From Agreia pratensis (GTDB lineage Bacteria > Actinomycetota > Actinomycetes > Actinomycetales > Microbacteriaceae), in the NCBI RefSeq assembly GCF_900177685.1, contig NZ_FXAY01000004.1:1-64000 (forward strand): DNA of 64,000 nucleotides, written 5' to 3'. Below, piece after piece: positions 44,154-53,749 of the stretch. The stretch's first letter is position 1, and every line of letters begins with the position of its first letter. The notes under the pieces are model-generated. The model had not been told where the DNA came from, ran no database searches, and worked only from the letters and a program-made list of their open reading frames with translations. A program made the translations under genes and the position numbers.

Positions 44154-44183
44154 CCGACGCTCTCTCTTCAAAGGTTTATTGCC

Positions 44184-45485
44184 ATGGCTCTGCTGCATTT
44201 CGGATGGTTTCTCGGCGCGGGTTTCGGTGTGCAGGGATGGGGCGACCCCAGCTACGGCATCGGCTACGACTGGAAGAAGCCCCAGGTCTACCAGGACGCC
44301 GCGCGGCTGTTCGAGCACAGCGGCCTCGATCTGTTGATCATCGAAGACGGTGTGACCGTTCCCGATACCTATGGCGGCACGAGCGAGGTCAACCTCGCCA
44401 ACGCGCGCTTCGCTCCGAAGCACGACCCGCTGCCGCTGGTGCCCTACCTGCTCTCGGCGACCGAGAATCTCGGCATCGTGCCGACCATGAGCGCTTCGTT
44501 CTACGAACCTTTCACGGCGGCACGCCTCCTGGCGACGCTGCAGCACTTCGCCGACGGCCGCCTCGGTTGGAACGTCGTCACCAGCGGCAGCGATCTGGCG
44601 GCGCAGAATTACGGTCTCGATAAGCAGATCGAGCACGACCTGCGCTACGACCGCGCCGACGAGTGGGTCAGCATCATCCGCAAGCTCTGGCGCAGTTGGG
44701 CGCCGGAATCCGTGCTCGAAGACGCGGAGCGCGGGGTGTTCGCCGACTTCACCAAGGTGGCGCCGATCAACCACGAGGGCAAGTTCTTCAGAGTTCGAGG
44801 CCCGATCAACACCGTTCCGATGCCGCAGGAACCCGTGATGGTGCAGGCAGGTGCCTCCGGCCGAGGCCGCGACTTCGCGGGGCAGAACTCCGACGTGATC
44901 ATCGCCCTGTCGTCGACGCCCGAACGCAACCGTCAGTTCCGCGACAGCATCCGTCAGGTCGCGCTGGCTGCTGGTCGCAACCCCGATCACGTGAAGGTGC
45001 TCTTCGCAGTGACGCCGATCGTCACCGCGAATGCCGAGGAGACCGCGAGTGTCAAGGCGCGTCGATCCGATCTCAACCAGGCCGCGATCGACGAGGCGCT
45101 GCAGTCGATCTCATATCTCTCGGGGGTCGACTTCAAGGCATTCGACCTCGATGCTCCGCTGCCCGAACTCACCACGAACAGCAATCAGGGAACCCTCGAC
45201 AACTTCGTGAAGTCGGCCCCTCCCGGTTCAACGCTGCGCGAGATTCTGCAGGTGCGCGCGAACCGGGACGGGCTCGCCGTGATCGGAACCGCAGACGAGA
45301 TCGTCGATCACCTCGAGACGCTCGGCGAGGCAAGCGGGGGAGACGGCTTTCTGTTCGCCGGTCAGGTGCATCCCGCGAATGTGCATCGCACCCTCGATCC
45401 TCTCGTACCCGTTCTGCGCCGCCGCGGCCTCATCCGTCGCGAGTTCGGCGACGGCGGCCTGCGCGGCAACCTCCTGGACTTCTGA
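44184..45485 (+). CDS. LLM-class flavin monooxygenase (NtaA/SnaA/DszA/SsuD superfamily)
   Basis: A 433-residue reduced-flavin-dependent monooxygenase. The N-terminus MALLHFGWFLGAGFGVQGWG, the barrel motifs DLLIIEDG, GIVPTMSASFYEPFTAARLLATLQHFADGRLGWNVVTSG and the YDRADEWVSIIRKLW/HEGKFFRVRGPINTVPMPQEPVMVQAGASGRGRDFAG block match the NtaA/SnaA/DszA branch. These enzymes oxygenate chelators, thioethers, sulfones or sulfonates, and need a separate flavin reductase, which is not encoded here. AAAGG lies 11 nt upstream of ATG 44184. It overlaps the next gene by one base (TGATG). Confidence 0.87.
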   Translation: MALLHFGWFLGAGFGVQGWGDPSYGIGYDWKKPQVYQDAARLFEHSGLDLLIIEDGVTVPDTYGGTSEVNLANARFAPKHDPLPLVPYLLSATENLGIVPTMSASFYEPFTAARLLATLQHFADGRLGWNVVTSGSDLAAQNYGLDKQIEHDLRYDRADEWVSIIRKLWRSWAPESVLEDAERGVFADFTKVAPINHEGKFFRVRGPINTVPMPQEPVMVQAGASGRGRDFAGQNSDVIIALSSTPERNRQFRDSIRQVALAAGRNPDHVKVLFAVTPIVTANAEETASVKARRSDLNQAAIDEALQSISYLSGVDFKAFDLDAPLPELTTNSNQGTLDNFVKSAPPGSTLREILQVRANRDGLAVIGTADEIVDHLETLGEASGGDGFLFAGQVHPANVHRTLDPLVPVLRRRGLIRREFGDGGLRGNLLDF

Positions 45486-46909
45486 TGGGTGTGCTCCGGC
45501 TCGAAGGGCAGCCGATTGTCATCGATGACGTCGTCGTCGTGGCCGACGGCGCGTCGATCGAGCTGGCTCCGGATGTCGTGGGCACCATCGCCCGAGCGCG
45601 TCGCGTCGTCGAGTCGGTGCAGGCATCCGGATCGGCCGTCTACGGCCTGAACACCCACCTGGGCGCCGGACGCGACACGCGAGTCGCAGCCGACGAGATG
45701 GCTGCGTTTCAGAACCGCGTCATCGATAACCACCGGGGCAGCATCGGTGACCCGCTACCCGCGCGCGAGGTGCGTGCGTTGATCTTCGCCCGTGTGGTGG
45801 GCTTCTCGCTGGGCGGGTCGGGTGTGCGGCCCGAGCTCGCGGATGCCTACGGGCGGCTCCTCGACGGCGGCCCGCTCCCCGAGGTCTATGCCACGGGCTC
45901 GGTCGGCGCATCCGATCTCGCGCTGCTCGCCGAGATCGCCGCCCACGTGCGCGAGCGGCTGCCGTTCGCGGCAGGGGAGGCTCTCGCGGCGATCAGTGCA
46001 AACTCTTATTCGATCGGGGTGGGCGCTCTCGCCGTGGTCGAGCTTCGTGCGCTCGTCGCCGAGGCCGATGCGGTGGCGGCGCTGTCGCTCGAGGCTCTGG
46101 GTGCTGTGGGAGGGGGAGGCTCGCTCAGTCCGTTCGATGGGCGAGTGCACGCTCGTCGTCGGTCGGTTGGGCAGCAGCAGACGGCCCAGGCCATCCGAGC
46201 GAGAGTGGCCGGCGGACTCCTGGAAGACGTGGATCGGGCGGCGTCGGTGCAGGATCCGCTGTCGTTTCGAACCGTGCCGCAGGTGCACGGTGCTGTTCGT
46301 GACGCGACTGCGCTCGCGGCATCGATCATCGAAGACGAGCTCAACGCGCCAGGGGACAACCCGCTGGTGGTGCCGGACGGCGACGGAGTGTTGCTCTCGA
46401 ACGGCAATTTCGAGCCGCTCGGAATGGTGTTGACCCTCGAGAGCCTGCGTGTGGCACTCGCTCATCTCGCCGGTATCTCTGAGCGGCGCATCGCCGTGCT
46501 CTCGGGCCTCGCTACGCCACTGCGTCGGTCGGGCAGCAACGCCGTGCCGGGCCTCAGCTGGTACGCGGCGGCGGCCACCCTCGCCGAGGTGCGGCATCTC
46601 GCGAACCCGGTGTCGACATCCGGAACCACGCTCTCCGAGGTCGAGGACCAGGCGTCTTTCGCGCCTCTGGCCGTGCGAATGCTGCAGCAGCAGATCGGGC
46701 TCTGTCGACAGATCTTCGCTGTCGAAGCGCTGCATGCCGCCGAACTCGTGCGCAGCCTCGAGTCGCCTCCCCGGTTAGGACGAGGCACCAGCCGGCTGGA
46801 AGCGGAGCTTGCGGAACGAATCGGCCGCGTCGATACTGGGCGCAACCTCGTGATCGATGCCGTCAAGGCCGTTGCGTCAGCCGGTCGACGTGACACGATT
46901 GATCAATGA
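45485..46909 (+). CDS. HAL/PAL-superfamily lyase lacking the MIO glycine
   Basis: A 474-residue relative of histidine and phenylalanine ammonia-lyases. Conserved HAL positions are kept: Tyr53 in YGLNTHLG, Asn173 in NSYSIGVGAL, FRTVPQVHGAVRD (substrate Arg region), LLSNGNFEPLGM and EVEDQASF. But the MIO-forming Ala-Ser-Gly triad is GSVGA142-S143-D144-L, with the glycine missing where active HALs have ASGDL. The reading frame is intact, so it is not a frameshift; the change suggests the enzyme does not make the usual MIO. Some superfamily members (ergothionase, as I recall) work without MIO. The start codon overlaps the monooxygenase stop by one base. Substrate unknown. Confidence 0.8.
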   Translation: MGVLRLEGQPIVIDDVVVVADGASIELAPDVVGTIARARRVVESVQASGSAVYGLNTHLGAGRDTRVAADEMAAFQNRVIDNHRGSIGDPLPAREVRALIFARVVGFSLGGSGVRPELADAYGRLLDGGPLPEVYATGSVGASDLALLAEIAAHVRERLPFAAGEALAAISANSYSIGVGALAVVELRALVAEADAVAALSLEALGAVGGGGSLSPFDGRVHARRRSVGQQQTAQAIRARVAGGLLEDVDRAASVQDPLSFRTVPQVHGAVRDATALAASIIEDELNAPGDNPLVVPDGDGVLLSNGNFEPLGMVLTLESLRVALAHLAGISERRIAVLSGLATPLRRSGSNAVPGLSWYAAAATLAEVRHLANPVSTSGTTLSEVEDQASFAPLAVRMLQQQIGLCRQIFAVEALHAAELVRSLESPPRLGRGTSRLEAELAERIGRVDTGRNLVIDAVKAVASAGRRDTIDQ

Positions 46910-47742
46910 CTACTTCTGAATCTTCTGTTCCCCTGGTCACCCTCAACGACGGCAACACCATTCCGCAGCTCGGTTTCGGCGTGTTCAAAGTCGACCCCGA
47001 CAAGACGTCGCGCATCGTCGCTGACGCATTCGAGGTCGGCTACCGCCACATCGACACCGCCAAGATCTACGGCAACGAAGAGGGCGTCGGTCACGCCATC
47101 AAGACCAGCGGCATCGACCGCGACGAGCTGTTCATCACCACGAAGCTGTGGAACGCCGATCAGGGTTACGAGTCGGGCCTCGAGGCCTTCGAGAAGAGCC
47201 TCGGTCGTCTGCAGCTCGATTACGTCGACCTGTACCTGATCCACTGGCCGGCACCGGCCAACGACAACTACGTCGATGCCTGGAAGGCGCTCGAGAAGAT
47301 TCGCGAGTCGGGTCGCGCGAAGTCGATCGGCGTCTCGAACTTCACGGTCGAGCATCTCACGCGCCTGCTCGGCGAGACCGACGTGGTGCCGGCTGTCAAC
47401 CAGATCGAGCTGCACCCCGAGTTCCAGCAGCGCGAGATCACCGCATTCGGCCGTGAGCACGGTATTGCTACGGAGGCGTGGAGCCCGCTCGCTCAGGGCG
47501 CGCTGCTGAAAGAGCCGAACGTGCAGGAGATCGCTGAGGCGCACGGCAAGTCGCTCGCCCAGGTGATCCTGCGCTGGCACATCCAGCAGGGCAACATCAT
47601 CTTCCCCAAGTCGAACAACCGCGAGCGTATCGAAGAGAACTTCGACATCTTCGACTTCGAGCTCAGCGACGACGAGCAGGCATCGATCACGGCTCTCGAG
47701 AAGGACGGCCGCGTCGGCGGTCACCCCGACGAGGTCAACTGA
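46906..47742 (+). CDS. Aldo-keto reductase
   Basis: A 278-residue AKR5-type reductase like the protein at 15468-16292. The catalytic tetrad is evident: Asp and Tyr in HIDTAKIYGNEEGVG, Lys in ITTKLW, His in YLIHWPAP. The cofactor-binding C-terminus GNIIFPKSNNRERIEENFDIFDF is present. It overlaps the lyase by 4 nt (ATGA), so it belongs to the operon beginning at 43107 and may reduce an aldehyde or ketone product generated by the monooxygenase or lyase. Convergent with the membrane protein gene 18 nt on. Confidence 0.87.
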   Translation: MTTSESSVPLVTLNDGNTIPQLGFGVFKVDPDKTSRIVADAFEVGYRHIDTAKIYGNEEGVGHAIKTSGIDRDELFITTKLWNADQGYESGLEAFEKSLGRLQLDYVDLYLIHWPAPANDNYVDAWKALEKIRESGRAKSIGVSNFTVEHLTRLLGETDVVPAVNQIELHPEFQQREITAFGREHGIATEAWSPLAQGALLKEPNVQEIAEAHGKSLAQVILRWHIQQGNIIFPKSNNRERIEENFDIFDFELSDDEQASITALEKDGRVGGHPDEVN

Positions 47743-47760
47743 CGCGATAACGCAGCGCCG

Positions 47761-48645
47761 TCAGGGCACGATCGCCGACAAGATCAGAACGAACCCGGTG
47801 ATCACGACCCCGAAGATCACCACGAACGCCCCGCCGATTATCAGTAGGAGTCGGCGGGGCGTCATGCGTGATTTCGTGCTGATGAACGCCTGGCGAAGTC
47901 GACGCCCATCGTCACCGACGACGTTTGCCGCCCGCCCTGCGACACGATCGTCGGAGTAGTTCTCGGTCTGCGACAACGCCTTCGCGCCGAGGACGGCCCG
48001 AATCGACGCGAGCCTCTGCCACAGGGCAGGATCGGCAACGTCGAACGGTTCGTTCGAGTAGAGATAGAAGTGGTCGTCGACGATCTCGGCGTCGAGGTCG
48101 CCCGCATCGTCGATGAGTAGGGCCATGAGGTCCGGAGTCATCACATAGAGAGCGTCGCGTTCGTACCCGGTCGGGCAGTACAGGTGAAAGTGACTGTCGA
48201 AGTCGCCCTCGAGTGACAGTCGCTGATCGCGGGCGATGGGCATCGGGATGCTCGAGCCGAACGTGCGGTCGTTCTGCGTCGCATCCAGCACGATGTGAGG
48301 CAGCGCCCGGTCGAGCCGGATGACGAGATAGCCGTGCGTGGCTCGTCGGGTCGACGTGTACGACGTCGTGATCTGCACGCCTCCCGAGGTCATGCGCGAC
48401 TGCGATCCTCCGACGGTTCCCGTCACCGTTCCGACATCGAACAACCGGCCGTCGACAGTGCCGCTGAATCGATCGCTGACGGATGCGTTCTCGAGGTACT
48501 CGAACAGTGCTCCGCCATACGGCGGAACGGCCGCCGACGGCTCGTAGAGCAGAGCGTTGGCCTCGGCGAATGCCTGAAGCGCATCTCCCCGAGGGGAATC
48601 GCCGAGTGGCGCGACATCGAACTGCGGATCTGCGTGAGAGTACAC
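47761..48645 (-). CDS. Membrane-anchored protein of unknown function
   Basis: A 294-residue protein with a C-terminal membrane segment (about 266-291, [20 protein letters not shown]) and a soluble N-terminal region. It has the recognisable blocks [41 protein letters not shown] and [12 protein letters not shown], which resemble membrane proteins of a DUF3137-like group found across bacteria; this assignment is from memory and not certain. GTG start at 48645 with AAGGAC 7 nt upstream. It is divergent from the DUF255 gene with about 60 nt between. No function can be given. Confidence 0.55.
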   Translation of the reverse strand: MYSHADPQFDVAPLGDSPRGDALQAFAEANALLYEPSAAVPPYGGALFEYLENASVSDRFSGTVDGRLFDVGTVTGTVGGSQSRMTSGGVQITTSYTSTRRATHGYLVIRLDRALPHIVLDATQNDRTFGSSIPMPIARDQRLSLEGDFDSHFHLYCPTGYERDALYVMTPDLMALLIDDAGDLDAEIVDDHFYLYSNEPFDVADPALWQRLASIRAVLGAKALSQTENYSDDRVAGRAANVVGDDGRRLRQAFISTKSRMTPRRLLLIIGGAFVVIFGVVITGFVLILSAIVP

Positions 48646-48693
48646 GATGCTCGTCCTTCGCCGGCGGGGGTTTTCCGCTGCTCAGGGCGAGCC

Positions 48694-48699
48694 TACGCT
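48694..48699 (+). promoter_or_regulatory. -10 box, leaderless DUF255 promoter
   Basis: TACGCT ends 7 nt before ATG 48707. Confidence 0.5.
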
Positions 48700-48706
48700 C
48701 AGGGGT

Positions 48707-50563
48707 ATGGCGAACAGGCTTCACGACGCGATCAGTCCGTATCTGCGATCGCACGCCGACAACCCGGTGGACTGGTTCGCGTGGGGCACCGAGGCGTTCG
48801 ACGAGGCCAAGCGCCGAGACGTGCCGGTGCTCGTCTCGATCGGGTACTCCACCTGTCACTGGTGTCACGTCATGGCGCGGGAGTCGTTCTCCGACCCGAA
48901 GCTCGCGGCGCAGCTCAACTCCCGGTTCGTGGCGATCAAAGTCGACCGCGAGGAGCATCCCGAGGTGGACTCGGTGTATCTCGCCGCGGCTGCCGCGTTC
49001 ACGCAAGGCCTCGGCTGGCCGCTGAACGTCTTCGTCACGCCCGAGGGCAAGGCGTTCTTCGCCGGCACCTACTCGCCTCCCATTCCTGTTCAGGGCCATC
49101 CGTCGTTCGCTCAGGTGCTCGACGCCGTCGACGACGCGTGGCGGTCGAGACGAGACCAGGTCGATCTGACGGCCGAGGCGATATCGGATGCGCTGGCGCA
49201 GGCCGCCGTGGCCACGCCCGTGGGGGCACTCCCTGCCGACGCCCTTGACCGCTTGGACCAGGCGGTGCGAGAACTCGAGGCATACGAAGACACCACATAC
49301 GGCGGCTTCGGTGGCGCCCCGAAGTTCCCGGTCGCGCCCGTGCTGTCTCTGCTTCTTCGGCGAGGTAGCCCCCTCGGGGCGCGCACGCTGCTCGCGATGA
49401 GTCGTTCACCCCTTCGAGACCCGATCGAGGGAGGCTTCTTTCGCTACAGCGTGAATCGTGACTGGAGCGACCCGCATTACGAGCGCATGATCTACGACAA
49501 CGCGCTTCTGCTCGATGAGTACTCGAGGCTCGCCTCGACCCACAATGCCGCGGCCGCGGAGGCACACGACACCGCTGACGGAATCGCGTCGTTCCTCATC
49601 TCCGTGCTGCAGCAGCCCGAGGGCGGCTTCGGATCTGCGCAGGACTCCGAGAGCGTGATCGGCGGCTCGCGCAGCGAGGGCGGCTACTACGCTCTGGATG
49701 CCGCGGGTCGCGCCGCCGAGACCCCTCCCGCGGTCGACGCCAAGGTTCTCACCGGCTGGAACGGTCTCGCCATCGCGGCGCTCGCTCGGTCGGGCTTCGC
49801 GCTCGATCGCACCGACTGGATAGTGGCGGCAACGCGTGCCGCCGACTACCTGCTCGAGTCGCACGTGACCCCGGATGGCTCGCTGTTACGCGCATCCATC
49901 GGTTCGCGCCGGTCGGATGCGGCGGCGACGCTCGAAGACTACGGCGCGTTCGCCGGTGGCCTGCTGGCGCTGGCCTCGGTGACCGGGCGCGCGCACTACG
50001 CGAGCAGCGCCCGGCGACTTATCGACTCGGTGTTCGACGCCGGCTTCACGGCGCCGGGCGGGCGGGACTCGGTGCTGGCGGCTCAGAACATCGCGGCCGC
50101 GGTCGACACCGCGGAGGGGGCGTATCCCTCTGGAGTCAGCGCGGTCTGCTCTGCAGCACTCACCCTGTTCGACCTCACGGGCGAGGCGCGATACCGCGAG
50201 ATCGTGGCGAAGACGGTCGGTGGCGTCGCTACCGAAGCCTTTCCCCGTCCCATCGGCTACGGTGCGACGCTCGAACTCGTGCAGCGTCTACTCGAGCCGA
50301 CCGAGCAGCTGGTGGTCGTGACGCCGGGAACCGCGGTCGTCGCATCTGACCCAATGGTCGACGCGGCGCGCCCGAATACGGAGTCGCTGACCGTCGTCGT
50401 GACCGAGACGCAGGCCCGAGAGTGGGCCGAGGAGGGCTTCGGGCTTCTCGACGGGCGCGTCGCCTCGAACGGGCGAAGCACCGCCTACCTCTGCACCGAC
50501 TTCGTATGCAAGCTGCCGATCACGGAGCCCAGCGACCTAGAACTCGCGCTTCGCTCCGTCTGA
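48707..50563 (+). CDS. DUF255 thioredoxin-domain protein (YyaL/SPATA20-like)
   Basis: A 618-residue protein with an N-terminal thioredoxin-like DUF255 domain and a C-terminal six-hairpin (alpha/alpha)6 region. The start [26 protein letters not shown] is the family hallmark and [15 protein letters not shown] carries the Cxx[20 protein letters not shown] and the middle [19 protein letters not shown] are also typical, though the usual EG motif of the catalytic-like site is slightly shifted. An in-frame start at 48647 would add a basic leader; ATG 48707 is preferred because a -10 box is 7 nt upstream. The stop overlaps the converging galK by 27 bp. Confidence 0.88.
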   Translation: MANRLHDAISPYLRSHADNPVDWFAWGTEAFDEAKRRDVPVLVSIGYSTCHWCHVMARESFSDPKLAAQLNSRFVAIKVDREEHPEVDSVYLAAAAAFTQGLGWPLNVFVTPEGKAFFAGTYSPPIPVQGHPSFAQVLDAVDDAWRSRRDQVDLTAEAISDALAQAAVATPVGALPADALDRLDQAVRELEAYEDTTYGGFGGAPKFPVAPVLSLLLRRGSPLGARTLLAMSRSPLRDPIEGGFFRYSVNRDWSDPHYERMIYDNALLLDEYSRLASTHNAAAAEAHDTADGIASFLISVLQQPEGGFGSAQDSESVIGGSRSEGGYYALDAAGRAAETPPAVDAKVLTGWNGLAIAALARSGFALDRTDWIVAATRAADYLLESHVTPDGSLLRASIGSRRSDAAATLEDYGAFAGGLLALASVTGRAHYASSARRLIDSVFDAGFTAPGGRDSVLAAQNIAAAVDTAEGAYPSGVSAVCSAALTLFDLTGEARYREIVAKTVGGVATEAFPRPIGYGATLELVQRLLEPTEQLVVVTPGTAVVASDPMVDAARPNTESLTVVVTETQAREWAEEGFGLLDGRVASNGRSTAYLCTDFVCKLPITEPSDLELALRSV

Positions 50564-51703
50564 CGGCGTCACGGTGAAGATCTCCGGCGCGGTGAATCCC
50601 GCCCTCTCGAACGCGTCGCTGACTCGTACCGTGACCTGGTCGACGAGCTCGATCGGCGTCAGGGCGATCGCCGCTCCGCCGAAGCCGCCGCCCGTCATGC
50701 GGGCGCCGATGGCCCCGGCCTCGCGCGCTTCGACGACGGCGAGGTCGAGTTGCGGCACCGAGATCTCGAAATCGTCTCTCATCGAGACGTGCGAGGCATC
50801 CAGAATCTCGCCGATCGCGAGGGGCCCGCTCTCGCGCAGAGCGCGCACTGTGGCGAGGACGCGAGCGTTCTCGGTGACCACGTGGCGAACGCGTCGGAAG
50901 GTCTCGTCGTCCATGACCTCACGTGCCCGGTCGAGGTCGGCCACGCCGACGTCGCGCAGGCTCTCGACTCCGAGAGCGGCGGCTCCCGCCTCGCAGGATG
51001 CACGGCGGGCCGCGTATCCGCCGGTCGCGTGCGAGTGGCTCACCTTGGTGTCGATGATCACGATCGCGAGCCCCGCGTCGGCGAAGCCGAGGTCGACGAT
51101 CTCGGACCGCAGCGAGCGGCAGTCGAGGAAGACGGCGGAGTCTCGTCGGCCGAGCAGTGATGCCGACTGATCCATGATTCCGGTGGGGGCGCCCACCGCT
51201 TCGTTCTCAGCCAGCTGGCCGACGCGCGCGAGCGTCGGACGGTCGAGTCCGAGCTGCCAGCGTTCGTCGAGCGCGAGAACGATCGCGCCCTCGATGGCAG
51301 CCGATGACGAGAGGCCGGCGCCAACGGGAACGTCGGACGAGATGTGCGCGTCGAAACCGCGCTGCTCAGCGAGGTCGACGCCGTTCTGTCCGAGGGCCCA
51401 GGCGATTCCGAGCGGGTAGGCCGACCATCCGTCGAGACTGTCCGGGCCGACAGTGGCGAGTTCGACCTCGGCCTCGTCATCACTGAACGTGCTGGTGACG
51501 CGTGCCGTGTTGTCGTCGCGCAGACCGACGGCGGCCCATGTGCGCCGGTCGATGGCGAACGGCAGCACGAAGCCCTCGTTGTAGTCGGTGTGCTCGCCGA
51601 TCAGATTGACGCGTCCTGGTGCCGACCAGACCCCGTCGGCCGGGCGACCGAACTGGGCCTGGAAGTCGGCGGCTGCCTGAGTGGCGATGTCGTCGTGGGT
51701 CAT
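50537..51703 (-). CDS. galK: Galactokinase
   Basis: Phosphorylates galactose to galactose-1-phosphate (Leloir pathway). The 388-residue GHMP kinase has the galactokinase signature [24 protein letters not shown] (about 30-53), the ATP loop [17 protein letters not shown], and the C-terminal [11 protein letters not shown]. Its ATG overlaps the galT stop by 4 nt, and it is the second gene after galT. No galE or galM is near, so the epimerase must lie elsewhere. The 3' end overlaps the DUF255 gene by 27 bp in convergent orientation. Confidence 0.95.
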   Translation of the reverse strand: MTHDDIATQAAADFQAQFGRPADGVWSAPGRVNLIGEHTDYNEGFVLPFAIDRRTWAAVGLRDDNTARVTSTFSDDEAEVELATVGPDSLDGWSAYPLGIAWALGQNGVDLAEQRGFDAHISSDVPVGAGLSSSAAIEGAIVLALDERWQLGLDRPTLARVGQLAENEAVGAPTGIMDQSASLLGRRDSAVFLDCRSLRSEIVDLGFADAGLAIVIIDTKVSHSHATGGYAARRASCEAGAAALGVESLRDVGVADLDRAREVMDDETFRRVRHVVTENARVLATVRALRESGPLAIGEILDASHVSMRDDFEISVPQLDLAVVEAREAGAIGARMTGGGFGGAAIALTPIELVDQVTVRVSDAFERAGFTAPEIFTVTPSDGAKREF

Positions 51704-52821
51704 ACGGGGTTCTCCTGGTCAGCGCGGGCGATCGCCTCGCGAACGAGTGCCGCGGATGCCTCCGGCGGCACGTCTCCGATGAAAGCGCCCATTGCGGCCT
51801 CCGAGCCTGCGAGGAACTTGAGCCGGTTGGCCGCTCGTCGGGGCGACGTGACCTGAAGCATCAGGCGCACGTCATCGCGGCCCCTGTTCACCGGCGCCTG
51901 GTGCCAGGCGGAGATGTAGGGCGTGGGGGTGTCGTACAAGGCATCGATTCCGCGCAGCAAGCGCAGGTAGAGCACCGCGAGTTCGTCGCGTTCGTCGCTC
52001 GTCGTCGCCGCGAGATCCGGGATGTGTCGGTGCGGCAGCATGTGCACCTCGATGGGCCAGCGGGCCGCGAAGGGCACGAACGCCGTGAAATGCTCGCCGC
52101 GCAGCAGCACGCGCTCGGAGGACTGTTCGCGCTCGAGGATCTGCGCGAACATGTCTGGGCCGAATCGGTCGATCGAGTCGAGCAGCTTCGTTGTGCGTGG
52201 CGTCACATAGGGGTATGCGTAGATCTGACCGTGCGGGTGATTGAGAGTGACTCCGATCTCGGCGCCGCGGTTCTCGAAAGGAAAGACCTGCTCGATCGAG
52301 GGCATAGCCGACAGCGCGGCGGTGCGCTGAGCCCACGCCTCGACGATCGTGCGGGCGCGCGAGGGAGTCTGCGACGCGAACGATCCGGTATGCGCAGGGC
52401 TGAAGCACACGACTTCGCAGCGCCCCACCGAGGTGCGGGTGCGTTCGAGCCCGAGTTCGGCGAGATCGTCGAGGCCTCGGGGAGCGTTGTCGTCGACGAG
52501 CAGCGGTCCGAACGAGGGGGAGCGGTTCTCGAAAACGGCAACGTCGTAGACGTCGGGAATCTCGGAGGGGTTCGTGGGGGTCGCCGGAGCGAGGGGATCG
52601 GCATCGTCGGAGGGCAGGAACACCCGGTTCTGCCGTGCGGCCGCGATGGAAACCCACTCGCCTGTCAGCACGTCTTGCCTCATGCTCGCTGTCGCGGGGC
52701 GGGGATCGAGCACGCGCGCGTCGGGCAGTCGCTCGGGCGAAAGAGTCGTGTCGGCGTCATCGAAGTAGATGAGCTGACGTCCGTCTGCGAGCACAGTCTC
52801 TCGAACGGCGATGGTGGACAT
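51700..52821 (-). CDS. galT: Galactose-1-phosphate uridylyltransferase
   Basis: Exchanges UDP-glucose and galactose-1-P. The 373-residue protein has the catalytic His-Pro-His motif LNHPHGQIYAYPYV (about 180-193), EVHMLPHRHIPDLA and the GalT dimer-region WHQAPVNRGRDDVRLMLQV. The start is ATG at 52821, with GAGAAAGGG 8 nt upstream; an in-frame CTG/GTG-type extension to 52902 would run through the promoter. It is the first gene of galTK and is divergent from a DeoR-type repressor, which probably responds to galactose or its phosphate. Confidence 0.95.
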   Translation of the reverse strand: MSTIAVRETVLADGRQLIYFDDADTTLSPERLPDARVLDPRPATASMRQDVLTGEWVSIAAARQNRVFLPSDDADPLAPATPTNPSEIPDVYDVAVFENRSPSFGPLLVDDNAPRGLDDLAELGLERTRTSVGRCEVVCFSPAHTGSFASQTPSRARTIVEAWAQRTAALSAMPSIEQVFPFENRGAEIGVTLNHPHGQIYAYPYVTPRTTKLLDSIDRFGPDMFAQILEREQSSERVLLRGEHFTAFVPFAARWPIEVHMLPHRHIPDLAATTSDERDELAVLYLRLLRGIDALYDTPTPYISAWHQAPVNRGRDDVRLMLQVTSPRRAANRLKFLAGSEAAMGAFIGDVPPEASAALVREAIARADQENPV

Positions 52822-52926
52822 GGCGAGCCCTTTCTCGCGAGCGCGGATCACGCTCGGCGGCACAACAGGCGACAGTATTGCACGGCAAGAATTGACAAGC
52901 AATCACAAATAAACGAAAGTCATCTT
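52822..52926. promoter_or_regulatory. Divergent galT / deoR control region
   Basis: For the plus strand, TTGACA (52892-52897) and GAAAGT (52915-52920) are 17 nt apart, and GAAAGT ends 6 nt before GTG 52927, so the regulator transcript is probably leaderless. On the minus strand TACTGT (rc of 52872-52877 region) is a -10 candidate for galT. The A/T-rich stretch around 52890-52920 with repeated ACAA/TTGT units is the likely DeoR operator; it was not defined precisely. Confidence 0.5.
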
Positions 52927-53727
52927 GTGTCTGATGTCGACTTCGTGAATGCCCCCGCTCCCGTGCGGCGCGCTCGCATTCTCGAATTGCTGGCTGCGGC
53001 AGGGTTCGTGAAAGTCACCGAGCTGAGCGTGGTGTTCGGCGTCTCCGAGGTCACGATCCGGTCTGACCTCGACTCGCTCGAATCAGCGGGCGATCTCGAC
53101 CGAGTGCACGGGGGAGCGGTGACGACGGCTGCTTCTCGGCGCACGGAGCCAGCCTTCGAAGAGGCGCTCGGTTCTCTCTGGGACGAGAAGCTGCGCATCG
53201 CCGCCCACGCCGCGAATCTGGTGTCGTCTGGAGACTCCGTGATCATCGATGTCGGAACCACGGCGGCGGCGTTGGCCCGGGCTCTCGTCGACCGTGCCGA
53301 TCTGCGCGACGTCGTGATCATCACGAACGGATTGAAGATCGCCCTCGAGCTCGAGAGCGCTGTGCCGCGGTTCACGGTGATCGTCACCGGTGGCACCCTG
53401 AGGGCGCTGCAGCATTCCCTGGTCAACCCCATGGCCGACGGGCTCTTCGACACCCTGCACGCCGATATCGCCTTCATCGGCTGCAACGGAGTCGACGTGG
53501 AGCACGGCATCACGAACATCAACCTGCCCGAGGCCGAGATCAAGAGACGGATGCTCGGGGCCGCGACTCGACGCGTCGTCTTGGCCGACGGGTCGAAGAT
53601 CGGCCAGGTTCACCTCGGTCGTGTCGCAGATGTGTCGGGTGTCGATGGTGTGATCACGGGAGATTCGGCGCGATCTGCGGCACTCAAGGAATTGCGCGAG
53701 GCGGGCCTCGACGTGACTCGCGTCTGA
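52927..53727 (+). CDS. DeoR-family transcriptional regulator
   Basis: A 266-residue DeoR-type sugar regulator. HTH: RRARILELLAAAGFVKVTELSVVFGVSEVTIRSDLDSLE (about 10-47), then RVHGGAV. The DeoR sensor domain follows: EKLRIAAHAANLVSSGDSVIIDVGTTAAALARAL, IITNGLKIALELES, VTGGTLRALQHSLVNPMA and IGCNGVDVEHGITNINLPEAEIKRRML. GTG at 52927 is chosen because a promoter-like -10 is 6 nt upstream. It is divergent from galTK. DeoR-type proteins usually sense a phosphorylated sugar, so galactose-1-P or a derivative is a reasonable guess. Confidence 0.9.
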   Translation: MSDVDFVNAPAPVRRARILELLAAAGFVKVTELSVVFGVSEVTIRSDLDSLESAGDLDRVHGGAVTTAASRRTEPAFEEALGSLWDEKLRIAAHAANLVSSGDSVIIDVGTTAAALARALVDRADLRDVVIITNGLKIALELESAVPRFTVIVTGGTLRALQHSLVNPMADGLFDTLHADIAFIGCNGVDVEHGITNINLPEAEIKRRMLGAATRRVVLADGSKIGQVHLGRVADVSGVDGVITGDSARSAALKELREAGLDVTRV

Positions 53728-53749
53728 CAGGGGCCGCGCCTCAAGAACG

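Noticed and set aside
44663-45484. Upstream in-frame extension of the HAL-like lyase into the monooxygenase gene.
   Set aside because: The extension overlaps a gene with clear flavin-monooxygenase motifs, and its translation has no lyase similarity; ATG 45485 overlaps the preceding stop.
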